Source of the DNA: DATLGB01 sp037724045
Lineage (GTDB): Bacteria; Actinomycetota; Thermoleophilia; Solirubrobacterales; Solirubrobacteraceae
Assembly: GCA_037724045.1 (NCBI GenBank)
Contig: JBBJOW010000015.1
Span: forward strand, 6,928-70,927
Direction: 5' to 3'
DNA length: 64,000 nucleotides
A program made the position numbers and the translations under genes. Positions 26,045-34,043 of this stretch are shown here, piece by piece; position 1 is the stretch's first letter; every line of letters starts with the position of its first letter. The notes under the pieces were generated by a model, which saw only the letters and a list, made by a program, of their open reading frames with translations, had not been told where the DNA came from and ran no database searches.

Positions 26045-27163
26045 ATGAACACGAACATGCGCAGGCTGCTGAGCGTCGCAGCGTCCGCCGTCCTCGCCGG
26101 TGGCGTGGTCGCGTGCGGCGACGACGAGGAGACCCCCGCCGGCGGCGGCGGAGGCGGAACCCCGACCGATGCAGGGGGCGGCGGCCTGTCGGGCGATCTC
26201 GCCGGCGCGGGCGCCAGCTCCCAGGACGCCGCGCAGCAGGCGTGGATCGCCGGCTTCCAGGAGGCCAACCCCGACGTGACGGTCACCTACGACCCGGTTG
26301 GATCGGGTGGCGGCATCGAGCAGTTCAACGCCGAGGGCGTGCCGTTCGGCGGCACCGACGCGGCGCTGGAGGGCGAGGAGCTCAAGGCGGCGCAGGAGCG
26401 CTGCGGCGGCCCGGACAACCTCATCGAGATCCCCGTCTACATCTCGCCGATCGCCATCATCTACAACCTCGACGGCGTCGACTCGCTGCAGCTGTCAGCG
26501 GAGACGCTCGCGGCTGTCTTCAAGGGCGACATCACCGAGTGGAGCGACGAGGCGATCAAGGCCGACAACCCTGACGCCGAGCTCCCAGACGAGCGCATCA
26601 CGGTGGTGCACCGGTCCGACGAGTCCGGCACCACGGAGAACTTCGCCGAATACATGTCCAAGGCCGCGGCGAGCGTCTGGGACTTCGAGGTCTCCGGTGA
26701 CTGGCCGGTCAAGGGCCAGGAGGCGGCAGACGGCACGTCTGGCGTCGTGAGCGCCGTGACGGAGGGCCAGAGCACGATCGGCTATGCCGACGCCAGCCAG
26801 GCGGGCGACCTCGGCGTCGCCACCGTCAAGGTGGGCGAGGACTTCGTCGAGCCCTCCCCGGAGGCCGCGGCGAAGATCCTCGAGTCCTCGCCGGAGTCCA
26901 AGGATCCCGGCGAATACGTGGCCACCTACGAGCTCGACCGCGAGACCAAGGAGTCCGGGACCTACCCGATCGTCCTCGTCTCCTACGAGATGGCCTGCAC
27001 CGAGTACGACGACGCGGAGACCGCGGACCTCGTCAAGGGCTTCCTGGAGTACATCATCAGCGAGGAAGGCCAGCAGGCATCGGCGGAGAACGCCGGGTCC
27101 GCGCCGCTGTCAGAAGCGCTGCGCGAGCTCATCGAGCCGGCCACCCAGGCCATCGGGGCCTAG
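26045..27163 (+). CDS. pstS: Phosphate-binding lipoprotein of the Pst transporter
   Basis: A 372-residue periplasmic-side phosphate receptor. The signal peptide ends in the lipobox GGVVAC with Cys24 as the lipidated residue, followed by a glycine-rich spacer. Phosphate-site motifs are AGASSQDAAQQAWI near residue 53, PFGGTDAAL, HRSDESGTTENFAEY and the C-terminal EYIISEEGQQ. It is the first gene of pstSCAB-phoU and lies directly behind a PHO box, so it should be induced by phosphate starvation. A 94-base gap separates it from pstC; this may mark differential expression. Confidence 0.96.
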   Translation: MNTNMRRLLSVAASAVLAGGVVACGDDEETPAGGGGGGTPTDAGGGGLSGDLAGAGASSQDAAQQAWIAGFQEANPDVTVTYDPVGSGGGIEQFNAEGVPFGGTDAALEGEELKAAQERCGGPDNLIEIPVYISPIAIIYNLDGVDSLQLSAETLAAVFKGDITEWSDEAIKADNPDAELPDERITVVHRSDESGTTENFAEYMSKAAASVWDFEVSGDWPVKGQEAADGTSGVVSAVTEGQSTIGYADASQAGDLGVATVKVGEDFVEPSPEAAAKILESSPESKDPGEYVATYELDRETKESGTYPIVLVSYEMACTEYDDAETADLVKGFLEYIISEEGQQASAENAGSAPLSEALRELIEPATQAIGA

Positions 27164-27257
27164 TCAACGCATGACCGCGGCCGAGCGCACCCGGGAGCAG
27201 ACGACCGCCGTGGGCGGCGGCGTCCTCCCGGGGCGCCCGGCAGGCCAGTAAGCCGGC

Positions 27258-28166
27258 ATGGCTGAGCGGATCCCGACCCGTCCCGGCGACCGCGTCTTCG
27301 CGAAGCTGGCGTCAGGCTCGGGAATCATCATGCTCGTGCTCCTCGGCGGTGTCGCGGCCTTCCTGCTCGCGGAGGCACTGCCGGCCATCACCGCCTCGGC
27401 GAGTGATCTGCCCGGTGGCGAGAATCTCGTCAAGTTCATCGCGCCGCTTGCCTTCGGCTCGTTGCTCGGAGCGCTTATCGCGATCCTGATCGCGGTCCCC
27501 ATGGCCGTCGCCGTGGCGCTCTTCGTCTCCTTCTACGCGCCTCGGCGCGTGGCCCAGACGCTCTCCTACGTGATCGACCTCCTCGCGGCCATCCCGAGCG
27601 TGGTCTACGGGCTGTGGGGCGTCGCGGTCCTGGGTCCGGCCGCCGTGGGCGGGCTGGAGTGGCTGGAGGACAAGCTCGGATTCCTGCCGTTCTTCGAGGG
27701 TCCGGCGTCAACGACCGGGCGGACCATGCTCGTCGTCGGAGTCGTGCTGGCGGTCATGATCCTTCCGATCATCACCGCCGTCACCCGCGAGGTGTTCTCG
27801 CAGACCCCCCGCCCGCTGCGCGAGGCCGCGCTCGCCCTCGGCGCCACCCGCTGGGAGATGATCCGCATGACGGTCCTGCCGTTCGGAAAGTCGGCTCTGA
27901 TCAGCGGCTCAATGCTCGGACTCGGCCGCGCGCTCGGGGAGACGATGGCGGTGACCATCATCCTGTCGGTGTCAGGTGCGGTCACCTTCAACCTGATCAG
28001 CTCGGGCAACCCGTCGACGATCGCCGCCAACATCGCGCTCGACTTCCCCGAGTCGTCGGGACTCGACGTCAACGCGTTGATCGCCTCGGGCCTGGTCCTC
28101 TTTGCCATCACGTTGGTCGTCAACATGACCGCGCGCGCGATCATCGGCCGCAGGCAGCCCGCGTGA
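27258..28166 (+). CDS. pstC: Phosphate ABC transporter permease PstC
   Basis: A 302-residue permease with six predicted helices. Landmarks are FAFGSLLGALIAILIAVPM-like entry to the core, LLAAIPSVVYGLWG, the cytoplasmic EAA-type loop REAALALGATRWEMIRMTVLPFG, and the GLGRALGETMAV motif shared by all PstC proteins. It pairs with PstA to form the membrane channel. The ATG at 27258 follows a short open stretch (27171-27251) that ends with a stop and is not part of it. The stop overlaps the pstA GTG by four bases. Confidence 0.95.
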   Translation: MAERIPTRPGDRVFAKLASGSGIIMLVLLGGVAAFLLAEALPAITASASDLPGGENLVKFIAPLAFGSLLGALIAILIAVPMAVAVALFVSFYAPRRVAQTLSYVIDLLAAIPSVVYGLWGVAVLGPAAVGGLEWLEDKLGFLPFFEGPASTTGRTMLVVGVVLAVMILPIITAVTREVFSQTPRPLREAALALGATRWEMIRMTVLPFGKSALISGSMLGLGRALGETMAVTIILSVSGAVTFNLISSGNPSTIAANIALDFPESSGLDVNALIASGLVLFAITLVVNMTARAIIGRRQPA

Positions 28167-29254
28167 GCGCCACCCGCGAGCCGCTGGGCGCCACTGCCGG
28201 CCAGGCCGTCACGCCGGGCGCCGGCCGTGCGCCCATGGCGGGCGCCGTGCTCCCGTCCTGGGCGCCATGGGGCGTGCCGGGGGGTCTGCTGGCCGTCGCG
28301 GTGGCGCTGGCCGTGGCGACGAACCTCGCGCCGGCGCTGTTGCTGGTCGTCGCCGTCGTCGTCGGCGGGGCGGTGCTCTACGTCTGGTCACGCAGCGTGG
28401 AGGGCGCTCGTCGCGCCACGGATCGCAGCGTCACCCTCGGCGTCACGGCCGCCTTCGTGCTCGCGGTCGCGCCACTCGTCTCCGTGCTGACGACGGTCAT
28501 CGATCGCGGCCTCGCGCGCTTCGACGGCACGTTTCTCACCGAAACCGCGCGCAATGTCGTCGGCGAGGGCGGCGGCGCGCTGCACGCCATCGTCGGCACG
28601 CTGGTCATCGCCGGGGTCGCCACGCTGATCGCGGTGCCGATCGGAATTCTCGCCGCGATCTACCTGGTGGAGTACGGCCAGGGGCGCCTCAAGCGCGCGA
28701 TCACCTTCTTCGTCGACGTCATGACCGGCATCCCGTCGATCGTCGCCGGCCTGTTCGCGGTGGCATTGTTCACGCTGGTCTTCGGCCCCGGCACCCGCCT
28801 CGGGATCATGGGCTCGATCGCCCTGACGGTGCTGATGATCCCGATCGTCGTGCGCTCCACCGAGGAGATGCTTCTGATCGTCCCCGACAAGCTGAGGGAG
28901 GCGGCCTACGCGCTCGGGGTGCCCAAGTGGCGCATGATCGTCAAGGTCGTGCTCCCCACGGCGCTCGCCGGCATCGTCAGCGGCGTGATGCTGGCGATCG
29001 CGCGAATCATGGGAGAGACCGCGCCGCTGCTGGTCACCGCCGGCGTCTCGGACTCGATCAACACGAACCCCGTCGACGGCCGCATGCCCAACCTCGCCGT
29101 CTACGCCTACAGCGAGTACAAGTTCCCCGGCGTCCCGCGCGAGCCCTTCCTCGACCGCGCCTGGGCCGCAGCGCTTACGCTGATCCTGATCGTCATGCTG
29201 CTCAACCTCGTCGGCCGCTTCATCTACCGGCGGTTCGGCACGGAGATCCGGTGA
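28163..29254 (+). CDS. pstA: Phosphate ABC transporter permease PstA
   Basis: A 363-residue permease, longer than typical because of about 60 extra N-terminal residues containing two additional hydrophobic segments (GVPGGLLAVAVALAVATNLAPALLLVVAVV). The PstA core is clear: VPIGILAAIYLVEYGQG, DVMTGIPSIVAGLFAVALF, LREAAYALGVPKWRMIVKVVLP and ARIMGETAPLLVTAG. The GTG at 28163 overlaps the pstC stop (GTGA), and the stop overlaps a GTG of pstB, so translation is coupled along the operon. Confidence 0.95.
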   Translation: MSATREPLGATAGQAVTPGAGRAPMAGAVLPSWAPWGVPGGLLAVAVALAVATNLAPALLLVVAVVVGGAVLYVWSRSVEGARRATDRSVTLGVTAAFVLAVAPLVSVLTTVIDRGLARFDGTFLTETARNVVGEGGGALHAIVGTLVIAGVATLIAVPIGILAAIYLVEYGQGRLKRAITFFVDVMTGIPSIVAGLFAVALFTLVFGPGTRLGIMGSIALTVLMIPIVVRSTEEMLLIVPDKLREAAYALGVPKWRMIVKVVLPTALAGIVSGVMLAIARIMGETAPLLVTAGVSDSINTNPVDGRMPNLAVYAYSEYKFPGVPREPFLDRAWAAALTLILIVMLLNLVGRFIYRRFGTEIR

Positions 29255-30174
29255 CCGATGCGCCCAATCAAAAGCGAGCCAAGATGAACACGCCCGACAC
29301 TAAGACCGCCACGGCCAAGCCCGGCGAGCAGAGCGAGCGGGAGGCCATCACGTACGCGTCAGGCCAGCGTGCCCAGCCTTCGGCCGGCGAAACCGACGGC
29401 AAGTCGCTCGAGGCCACCGCGCTCAACCTCTACTACGGCGACTTCCTGGCCGTCAAGGACGTCAACGTCACGATCCGGCGCAACCGGGTCACCGCGCTGA
29501 TCGGCTCCTCGGGCTGCGGAAAGTCGACGTTCCTGCGCTCGCTGAACCGCATGCACGAGCTGGTGGCAGGCGCCACCGTGGACGGGAAGGTCCTCGTCGA
29601 GGGCCAGGACATCTACGGGGCCGGCGTCGATCCGGTCACCGTCCGGCGCCGGATCGGAATGGTCTTCCAGGCGCCGAACCCCTTTCCCACGATGTCCATC
29701 TACGACAACGTGGCGGCCGGCATCAAGCTCAACAACCGCAAGATGAGCGAGCACGACATGGACAGGATCGTCGAGAAGTCACTGCGCGGCGCTCACCTGT
29801 GGGAGGAGGTCAAGGACCGCCTCCAGAAGCCCGGTGCCGGGCTTTCGGGCGGGCAGCAGCAGCGACTGTGCATCGCGCGCGCCTGCGCCGTGGAGCCCGA
29901 GATCCTGCTCATGGACGAGCCGGCGTCCGCGCTGGACCCGATCGCCACGTTGGCCATCGAGGACCTGATCGCCGAACTCAAGAAGGACTACACGATCGTG
30001 ATCGTGACCCACAACATGCAGCAGGCGGCCCGGGCGAGCGACTTCACCGCCTTCTTCAACATCGAGAACAGCGGCGACCCTGGCACGCTGGTGGAGATGG
30101 ACGACACGGACAAGATCTTCTCCAAGCCCGCTGACAAGCGCACGGAGGACTACGTCACCGGCAAGTTCGGCTAG
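29251..30174 (+). CDS. pstB: Phosphate ABC transporter ATP-binding protein PstB
   Basis: The ATPase of the Pst importer. Walker A GSSGCGKSTFLRSLNRM, MVFQAPNPFPTMSIYDNV (a PstB-specific Q-loop segment), signature LSGGQQQRLCIARA, Walker B ILLMDEPASALDP and H-loop IVTHNMQQAAR are all present. From GTG 29251, which overlaps the pstA stop by four bases, it has 307 residues; from ATG 29284 it has 296. Both are longer than the usual 250-270 because of a low-complexity hydrophilic N-terminus. I prefer 29251 for its overlap, with modest confidence in the start only. Confidence 0.95.
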   Translation: MTDAPNQKRAKMNTPDTKTATAKPGEQSEREAITYASGQRAQPSAGETDGKSLEATALNLYYGDFLAVKDVNVTIRRNRVTALIGSSGCGKSTFLRSLNRMHELVAGATVDGKVLVEGQDIYGAGVDPVTVRRRIGMVFQAPNPFPTMSIYDNVAAGIKLNNRKMSEHDMDRIVEKSLRGAHLWEEVKDRLQKPGAGLSGGQQQRLCIARACAVEPEILLMDEPASALDPIATLAIEDLIAELKKDYTIVIVTHNMQQAARASDFTAFFNIENSGDPGTLVEMDDTDKIFSKPADKRTEDYVTGKFG

Positions 30175-30182
30175 GCGGACCA

Positions 30183-30875
30183 ATGGCGGGGTCGATGCGC
30201 GCTCAGTTCCGGCGCGAGCTCGCGCGACTCGAGGAGCAGGCGCTGCAGGCGATCGACCTGGTCGTGGAGTCGCTCGACCGGGCACTGGAGTCGGTGCATC
30301 ACCAGGATGTCGAGCTGGCCGGGATGGTCATCGCCGACGACGACCGCATCGACGGACGCTTCCTGGAGGTGCACCAGTCGATCCTCTCGCTGCTCGCGCG
30401 GCAGGCGCCGGTCGCGGTCGACCTGCGAGTCATCGCGGCGCTGCTGCACGTGATCAAGCACGTCGAGCGGATGGGCGACCAGTGCGTCAACATCGCCAAG
30501 CTCGTGCCGCTGGCCGGCCACGAGCCGCCGACGGATGCGCAGATGCTCGACATGATCGGGCGCATGGGGTCGCTTGCGCGCTCGCAGTCGCTGCAGTGCA
30601 AGCAGGCCTTCGCGTTGCGCGACGTCGACCTGGCGGTCGACCTCGTCCGCCAGGACGCCGAGATCAACCGCCTCAACCGCGAGGTCTTCAAGCGCGCCGT
30701 CGTGATCGGGACCGACGAGGACCGGCGCGAGTGGGCGATGCACATGATGCTCATGGCGCGCGCCCTCGAGCGGATCGGAGACAACGCGGTCGACGTCGGT
30801 GAGCAGGTCGCCTTCGTCGAGACGGGGCTCTTCCGCGAGTTCTCCGACGCTTCCAGGCCGCCCTTGCGCCCGTAG
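30183..30875 (+). CDS. phoU: Phosphate signalling protein PhoU
   Basis: A 230-residue, all-helical protein with two PhoU repeats (about residues 12-105 and 115-215). The repeat signatures are VIADDDRIDGRFLEV with VIKHVERMGDQCVNIAK in the first, and VRQDAEINRLNREVFKRA with ALERIGDNAVDVGEQ in the second. The ExxGD metal-binding motifs occur in both. PhoU couples Pst transport to the PhoR/PhoB phosphorelay and lowers Pho signalling when phosphate is plentiful. It starts eight bases after pstB and ends the operon. Confidence 0.95.
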   Translation: MAGSMRAQFRRELARLEEQALQAIDLVVESLDRALESVHHQDVELAGMVIADDDRIDGRFLEVHQSILSLLARQAPVAVDLRVIAALLHVIKHVERMGDQCVNIAKLVPLAGHEPPTDAQMLDMIGRMGSLARSQSLQCKQAFALRDVDLAVDLVRQDAEINRLNREVFKRAVVIGTDEDRREWAMHMMLMARALERIGDNAVDVGEQVAFVETGLFREFSDASRPPLRP

Positions 30876-30905
30876 GTCAAAACCATGGAGTTTGCGAGCG
30901 GTTCT

Positions 30906-30945
30906 GTGAACAACCTGTGACCACGAAGGGACCGTCTCGTAACCG
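30906..30945 (+). promoter_or_regulatory. PHO box of the PhoB-like regulator: four repeats at 11-bp spacing
   Basis: GTGAACA (30906), GTGACCA (30917), GGGACCG (30928) and GTAACCG (30939) recur every 11 bases. A -10 element TATGCT at 30962-30967 lies 16 bases downstream, so the box replaces the -35 region, and the ATG is only eight bases further. This predicts phosphate-controlled autoregulation. Confidence 0.8.
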
Positions 30946-30975
30946 CAGCCGCTCTTCTGCTTATGCTCAGCAAAG

Positions 30976-31782
30976 ATGAACACTGGAACGGACAACCCGC
31001 TTCAGGTCGCGGTCATCGACAATGACAGCGGCTTCCTCCAGGTGCTGGTCAAGCGCCTCGACGGACTGGGATGGCAGTACCGGGTCACGGGGGGGCCGAT
31101 ACCGGTCGACGCCCTGGTCTCCATGCGGCTGGACGCGCTGGTCGTCGACCTCGCCGTCATCGGCCACCAGGCGTGGACGTACCTCGAGTCCGTGGCGGCC
31201 AAGCTGCCCTCGCTGGGCATCGTCGTCGTGACCGGCCGCGCGTCGGTCTCACAGCGCGTGCGGGGCTTGCGGATCGGCGCCGACGACTGGATGACCAAGC
31301 CCTGCCACCCGGAGGAGCTGATCGCCCGCGTGGAGGCCGTCGTGCGCCGGCGCAGGACCTCCGAGCCGGGCGCGGTCGCCGACACGGTGGAGGCTGGCGA
31401 GCTGCAGGTCCGCTCCGACCAGTTCCAGGCCTTCGTGCGCGGCGGCTCGGTGGAGCTGACCCGGCGCGAGTTCGAGCTGCTCCAGCTCCTGGCCTCGGCC
31501 GAGGGCCAGGTGCTCCAGCGCGAGGACATCTACCAGCGCGTCTGGGGCTACGCCATGGCTCATGGCGACCGCTCTGTGGACGTGTTCGTGCGCAAGCTGC
31601 GCTCCAAGCTCGAGCGCATCTCGCCCGAGTGGCGCTACATCCACACCCACTTCGGTGTCGGCTACCGCTTCGCCGCGCTGCCGGCCGACGGTGTGGAGCG
31701 CATCGAGGCTCCGGTCGGAGTCGCAGTGCCGACGGTCGCGGAGCCGGTCGTGGCCCCCGCGCACGAGATCGTCACCGTCTAA
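30976..31782 (+). CDS. PhoB-like response regulator
   Basis: A 268-residue two-domain regulator. The receiver (about 10-120) has the acidic pocket VIDND (Asp15, Asp17), phosphoacceptor Asp58 in VVDL, Thr86 in VVVTGR and Lys108 in MTKP, so it is phosphorylatable. The winged-helix domain (about 130-227) has LTRREFELLQLL and DRSVDVFVRKLRSKL. About 40 hydrophobic, proline-rich residues follow and have no assigned role. It lies behind phoU and its own PHO box and is very likely the phosphate-starvation regulator (PhoB/PhoP), but no histidine kinase gene is nearby in the window. Confidence 0.88.
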   Translation: MNTGTDNPLQVAVIDNDSGFLQVLVKRLDGLGWQYRVTGGPIPVDALVSMRLDALVVDLAVIGHQAWTYLESVAAKLPSLGIVVVTGRASVSQRVRGLRIGADDWMTKPCHPEELIARVEAVVRRRRTSEPGAVADTVEAGELQVRSDQFQAFVRGGSVELTRREFELLQLLASAEGQVLQREDIYQRVWGYAMAHGDRSVDVFVRKLRSKLERISPEWRYIHTHFGVGYRFAALPADGVERIEAPVGVAVPTVAEPVVAPAHEIVTV

Positions 31783-31794
31783 CCTCGGCGGTCC

Positions 31795-32157
31795 ATGCGG
31801 ACCGCGCGCAACGTCGGCATCATCCTCGGCCTTGCGGCGCTGGTCGCGTTGGCGCCAGGCGGGCTGACGGCGCGCGACACCATCTCGAACATCATCACCG
31901 TGGTGTTCCTCGGCGGGTTGGGGTTCTTCGCGTACCGGATGTACATGGAGAACCGCGTCACGCTGTTCGACCTGCCCGATCAGCGACGGGTGCTGCTCTA
32001 CGGCAGCGCCACCGTGCTCGTCTTCGCGCTGATCGCCACGCGCAAGTTCTGGGACGACTTCGGCGCCCGCGGGGCGACCATCCTGCTGTGGTTCGTGCTG
32101 CTCGGCGCGGCGGCCTACGGCTTCTCGGTCGTCATCCGCACCTGGCGCGAGTATTAG
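31795..32157 (+). CDS. Small multi-pass membrane protein, intact copy of a duplicated gene
   Basis: A 120-residue protein with about four hydrophobic segments: residues 7-22, 31-47, 66-82 and 95-112. It ends in the charged tail RTWREY. I do not recognise the family. A close relative with a damaged start lies at 35138-35499 and is again followed by TadE-like genes, so the gene belongs to a duplicated cassette. It starts 13 bases after the response regulator. No function can be assigned; association with the pilus-like genes is by position only. Confidence 0.75.
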   Translation: MRTARNVGIILGLAALVALAPGGLTARDTISNIITVVFLGGLGFFAYRMYMENRVTLFDLPDQRRVLLYGSATVLVFALIATRKFWDDFGARGATILLWFVLLGAAAYGFSVVIRTWREY

Positions 32158-32260
32158 GCCCTAGGCCTAGCGCCGACCGCGCACTTCCGGCACAGAGTCG
32201 CGCGCGAATCGGCACGCCTGCGTCTGGACCCGTCACGCGGGCCCCGGGAGGCTCTCGTGT

Positions 32261-32599
32261 GTGTCCCGTCTCCCCGATGCCCGCGGCCAGGCCGCCGTCG
32301 AGCTCGTTGTCCTGCTCCCGCTCATCTGCGTGGTGCTGGCCGGAGCGTGGCGGGCGGTGCTCGCCGCGCACGCGCAGTGGTCGGCTTCCGCGGCGGCCCG
32401 GGCAGCCGCCCGCGCGCACGCCATCGGCCTGGAGACGCTGCCCGCCGCGCAGCGGGCGCTGCCGGCCTCGCTCGACGAGCGGGTCAGGATCGAGGAAGAC
32501 GGCGCGGGCGTCGCTGTCCACCTCCCGGTCCCGGAGATCCTTCCCGGCGTCGACCTCGGCACCTTGACCGCCCGCGCGACCTTTGCGAGCCAGCGGTGA
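32261..32599 (+). CDS. TadE-like pseudopilin family protein, copy 1
   Basis: A 112-residue protein with the TadE N-terminus: ARGQAAVELVVLLPLICVVLAGAW, in which a prepilin-like segment is followed by one transmembrane helix, then WSASAAARAAARAHA. In Tad systems TadE/F are minor pseudopilins anchored in the membrane. It is nearly identical to the protein at 35602-35943: both end DLGTLTARATFASQR. The GTG at 32261 is the supported start. It overlaps the next, truncated gene by four bases. No TadA ATPase, TadB/C platform or Flp pilin is in view. Confidence 0.85.
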   Translation: MSRLPDARGQAAVELVVLLPLICVVLAGAWRAVLAAHAQWSASAAARAAARAHAIGLETLPAAQRALPASLDERVRIEEDGAGVAVHLPVPEILPGVDLGTLTARATFASQR

Positions 32600-32739
32600 G
32601 GGACGCGCGCGGACAGGCGAGCATCGAGCTCGTCGCGCTCCTTCCTGTTGTCGTGATCGTGGTTGCCGCGGTCGTGCAGGTGCTCGCGGCGGGCACCGCG
32701 CGCGAATCCTCGGGCTCCAGAGCCCGTCCAATTGCATGA
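32596..32739 (+). pseudogene. Truncated second TadE-like gene, copy 1
   Basis: Starts with GTG overlapping the previous stop and reads RGQASIELVALLPVVVIVV, then VQVLAAGTARE, matching the first 36 residues of the complete gene at 35940-36344. After GTARE the similarity stops and the frame ends in 11 unrelated residues (SSGSRARPIA). The rest of the protein, about 90 residues, is missing. The break point near 32707 marks the left edge of the foreign segment between the two cassette copies. Confidence 0.85.
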
Positions 32740-32801
32740 GCTGGTCCCGCAGGTTCACCACCTCGTTCACGCTCCGCAGGGCTATCCGGCCGGATCTGAG
32801 C

Positions 32802-32807
32802 TAGGCT
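32802..32807 (+). promoter_or_regulatory. Leaderless-type -10 hexamer before the glycine/serine-repeat gene
   Basis: TAGGCT lies six bases before the ATG at 32814. No Shine-Dalgarno sequence is visible. Confidence 0.55.
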
Positions 32808-32813
32808 CGCTGC

Positions 32814-33101
32814 ATGCGCTTCAGCCTCTTCGGGGTCATCTACATCGTTGTCGGCGTTCTCGTCGCGGCGGGAATCATCGGCGGCGAGGGCAACTACTTC
32901 AACGATCTCGGGAGCATCGAGGCGATCGTCTCGATGCTCCTGGCGGTCTTTCTCTGGCCGCTGGTCCTCCTCGGCGTCAGCCTCGACATCGGTGGCGGCG
33001 GAGGGGCGGATACCGGCGAGGGCTCGTCCGGCGGGTCCGGCGGGTCCGGCGGGTCCGGCGGGTCCGGCGGGTCCGGCGGGTCCGGCGGCAACGGCAAGTA
33101 G
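32814..33101 (+). CDS. Small membrane protein with a (GGS)n tail
   Basis: A 95-residue protein with two hydrophobic helices (VIYIVVGVLVAAGIIGG and IVSMLLAVFLWPLVLLGVSL), then an unstructured tail of repeated Gly-Gly-Ser units ending GGNGK. The tail is encoded by a 9-bp tandem repeat. The helices resemble other small actinobacterial membrane proteins but I do not recognise a named family. It is transcribed from its own -10 box and lies inside the segment that separates the two Tad cassettes. Confidence 0.7.
   Translation: MRFSLFGVIYIVVGVLVAAGIIGGEGNYFNDLGSIEAIVSMLLAVFLWPLVLLGVSLDIGGGGGADTGEGSSGGSGGSGGSGGSGGSGGSGGNGK
33027..33089 (+). repeat. Tandem repeat: six perfect TCCGGCGGG units plus one variant
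   Basis: Seven 9-bp units in a row, the last ending GGC. Because the unit is a multiple of three, copy-number change alters only the length of the Gly-Gly-Ser tail. Such arrays often vary between strains. Confidence 0.95.
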
Positions 33102-33342
33102 GCCCACTTGCCCGACGGTTCCCGTCGGACAGATCGCGTTGGCGGGGTCGCGGCCTGAATCGTCGAGACCACATGCAGATCAGGAATGCCTTCGCGGTCG
33201 TGACCCGCCTCTATCCGGCGCTCCCGTCGGAGCCGTTCGGTGCCGGCGGCGAACTGGCCGCGACGGACTACACCGTCAGCTTCAGCTAGGCCCAGTTGAC
33301 CGGGCCGAGGCTCCGCGACGCCGGTGGCGACCGGAAACCGCT

Positions 33343-33348
33343 TAGCTT
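33343..33348 (+). promoter_or_regulatory. Leaderless-type -10 hexamer for the 91-residue hypothetical gene
   Basis: TAGCTT lies seven bases before the GTG at 33356 and selects this start over the upstream in-frame codon at 33296. Between 33102 and 33342 I see only a doubtful 38-codon ORF at 33173-33289. Confidence 0.45.
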
Positions 33349-33355
33349 GCAGCCC

Positions 33356-33631
33356 GTGACGTTGCACGGTCCCGTCATGTATCGCGACATCGTGGGTCTT
33401 GCTGGGTCAGAGGCGACCCAGCGGCTGGTGGAGCGGGGCAGCCCCTTCAGCGACGTGCGTGAGCGGGACTTACAAGAGGCGATGGTTGCGGTGGCTCCCG
33501 ATGCTGCGCAGCGCCACCTCGCGGCGCGCAACGGCGACGCTCAGCTTCCGATGTCCCAGACCGCCTCGTTGAGTTTCCGCGCGGTCGTCCCCCACTTCAA
33601 CTCGAGATACATCGGCAACCCGGACGGCTGA
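33356..33631 (+). CDS. Hypothetical protein, probably a gene fragment
   Basis: A 91-residue reading frame starting MTLHGPVMYRDIVGLAGSEATQ. The first half has normal protein composition; the second half, from about 33490 on, lies opposite a more convincing minus-strand nuclease-like remnant and is probably not natural sequence. I read it as a 5' gene fragment joined to unrelated DNA. No family is recognised. It sits in a region of broken genes. Confidence 0.4.
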   Translation: MTLHGPVMYRDIVGLAGSEATQRLVERGSPFSDVRERDLQEAMVAVAPDAAQRHLAARNGDAQLPMSQTASLSFRAVVPHFNSRYIGNPDG

Positions 33632-33725
33632 GGTTGAAGTCCCACGTCGACTGGGCCGACACCCGGCCACTCATCCCAACGGACCGACGCGGAAGCCGCC
33701 TCGAACGGCATGTCGAACAGCCGCG
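33470..33725 (-). pseudogene. Fragment of a nuclease-like gene with a frameshift
   Basis: The minus strand reads RLFDMPFEAASASVRWDEWPG and later GLPMYLELKWGTTARKLNEAVWDI, then after a one-base frame change KLSVAVARREVALRSIG. LELKWG followed by a helix with AVWDI resembles the E-x-K half of a PD-(D/E)xK nuclease fold. Sequence upstream of about 33725 on this strand is not protein-like. It has no start and two frames, so it is a remnant. The family call is tentative. Confidence 0.45.
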
Positions 33726-33967
33726 CGCTGCCATTCTTCGAGCAGAAGAAGATCTGGCCGCTTGAAGAACTTCGCTCCCGGTTCGAGCGAGACTGGCGCT
33801 TCTGGCAGGAAGACGTGAGGACAAGGCCGGTCCGCTTGCCGGAGGAGATCGTCGTCCAGCCGGTCCTGGTTCGCCAGGTGGTCGACAGCGGGGTGGTCTG
33901 GGAGATCCGCGGCACGGAGGTCGCCGCAGTGGACTCAGAACACACCACCTGGGTGCCGTTCAGGTGA
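33710..33967 (+). CDS. Hypothetical protein of 85 residues
   Basis: Begins MSNSRALPFFEQKKIWPLEE and is rich in aromatic and charged residues (RFERDWRFWQEDV), ending EHTTWVPFR. Composition and third-position GC suggest a real gene. I recognise no domain. The first five codons lie opposite the end of the minus-strand nuclease remnant. There is no visible Shine-Dalgarno sequence or -10 box, so the start is uncertain. Confidence 0.5.
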   Translation: MSNSRALPFFEQKKIWPLEELRSRFERDWRFWQEDVRTRPVRLPEEIVVQPVLVRQVVDSGVVWEIRGTEVAAVDSEHTTWVPFR

Positions 33968-34031
33968 CCCTTTGTGAGGGCGTCTGACGGCCTCAGCGCT
34001 GCAGCGACTACCGGCAGCCGAGGCGCGCGGG

Positions 34032-34037
34032 TAGGTT
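34032..34037 (+). promoter_or_regulatory. Leaderless-type -10 hexamer for the EEP-family gene
   Basis: TAGGTT lies six bases before the ATG at 34044, the same spacing as at other leaderless starts in the window. Confidence 0.5.
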
Positions 34038-34043
34038 CGGCAG

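Noticed and set aside
27171..27251. 26-codon ORF between pstS and pstC
   Set aside because: Too short, no family resemblance and no ribosome-binding site; it could be a leader peptide but nothing supports it.
32700..32740. tRNA-like 3' arm (GGCTCCAGAGCC) at the debris-island edge
   Set aside because: Only one short hairpin; no acceptor stem, anticodon arm or CCA could be assembled.
33027..33089. CRISPR-like periodicity
   Set aside because: It is a plain 9-bp tandem repeat in coding DNA with no spacers.
33173..33289. 38-codon ORF after the repeat-tailed gene
   Set aside because: No promoter, no ribosome-binding site and no recognisable domain.
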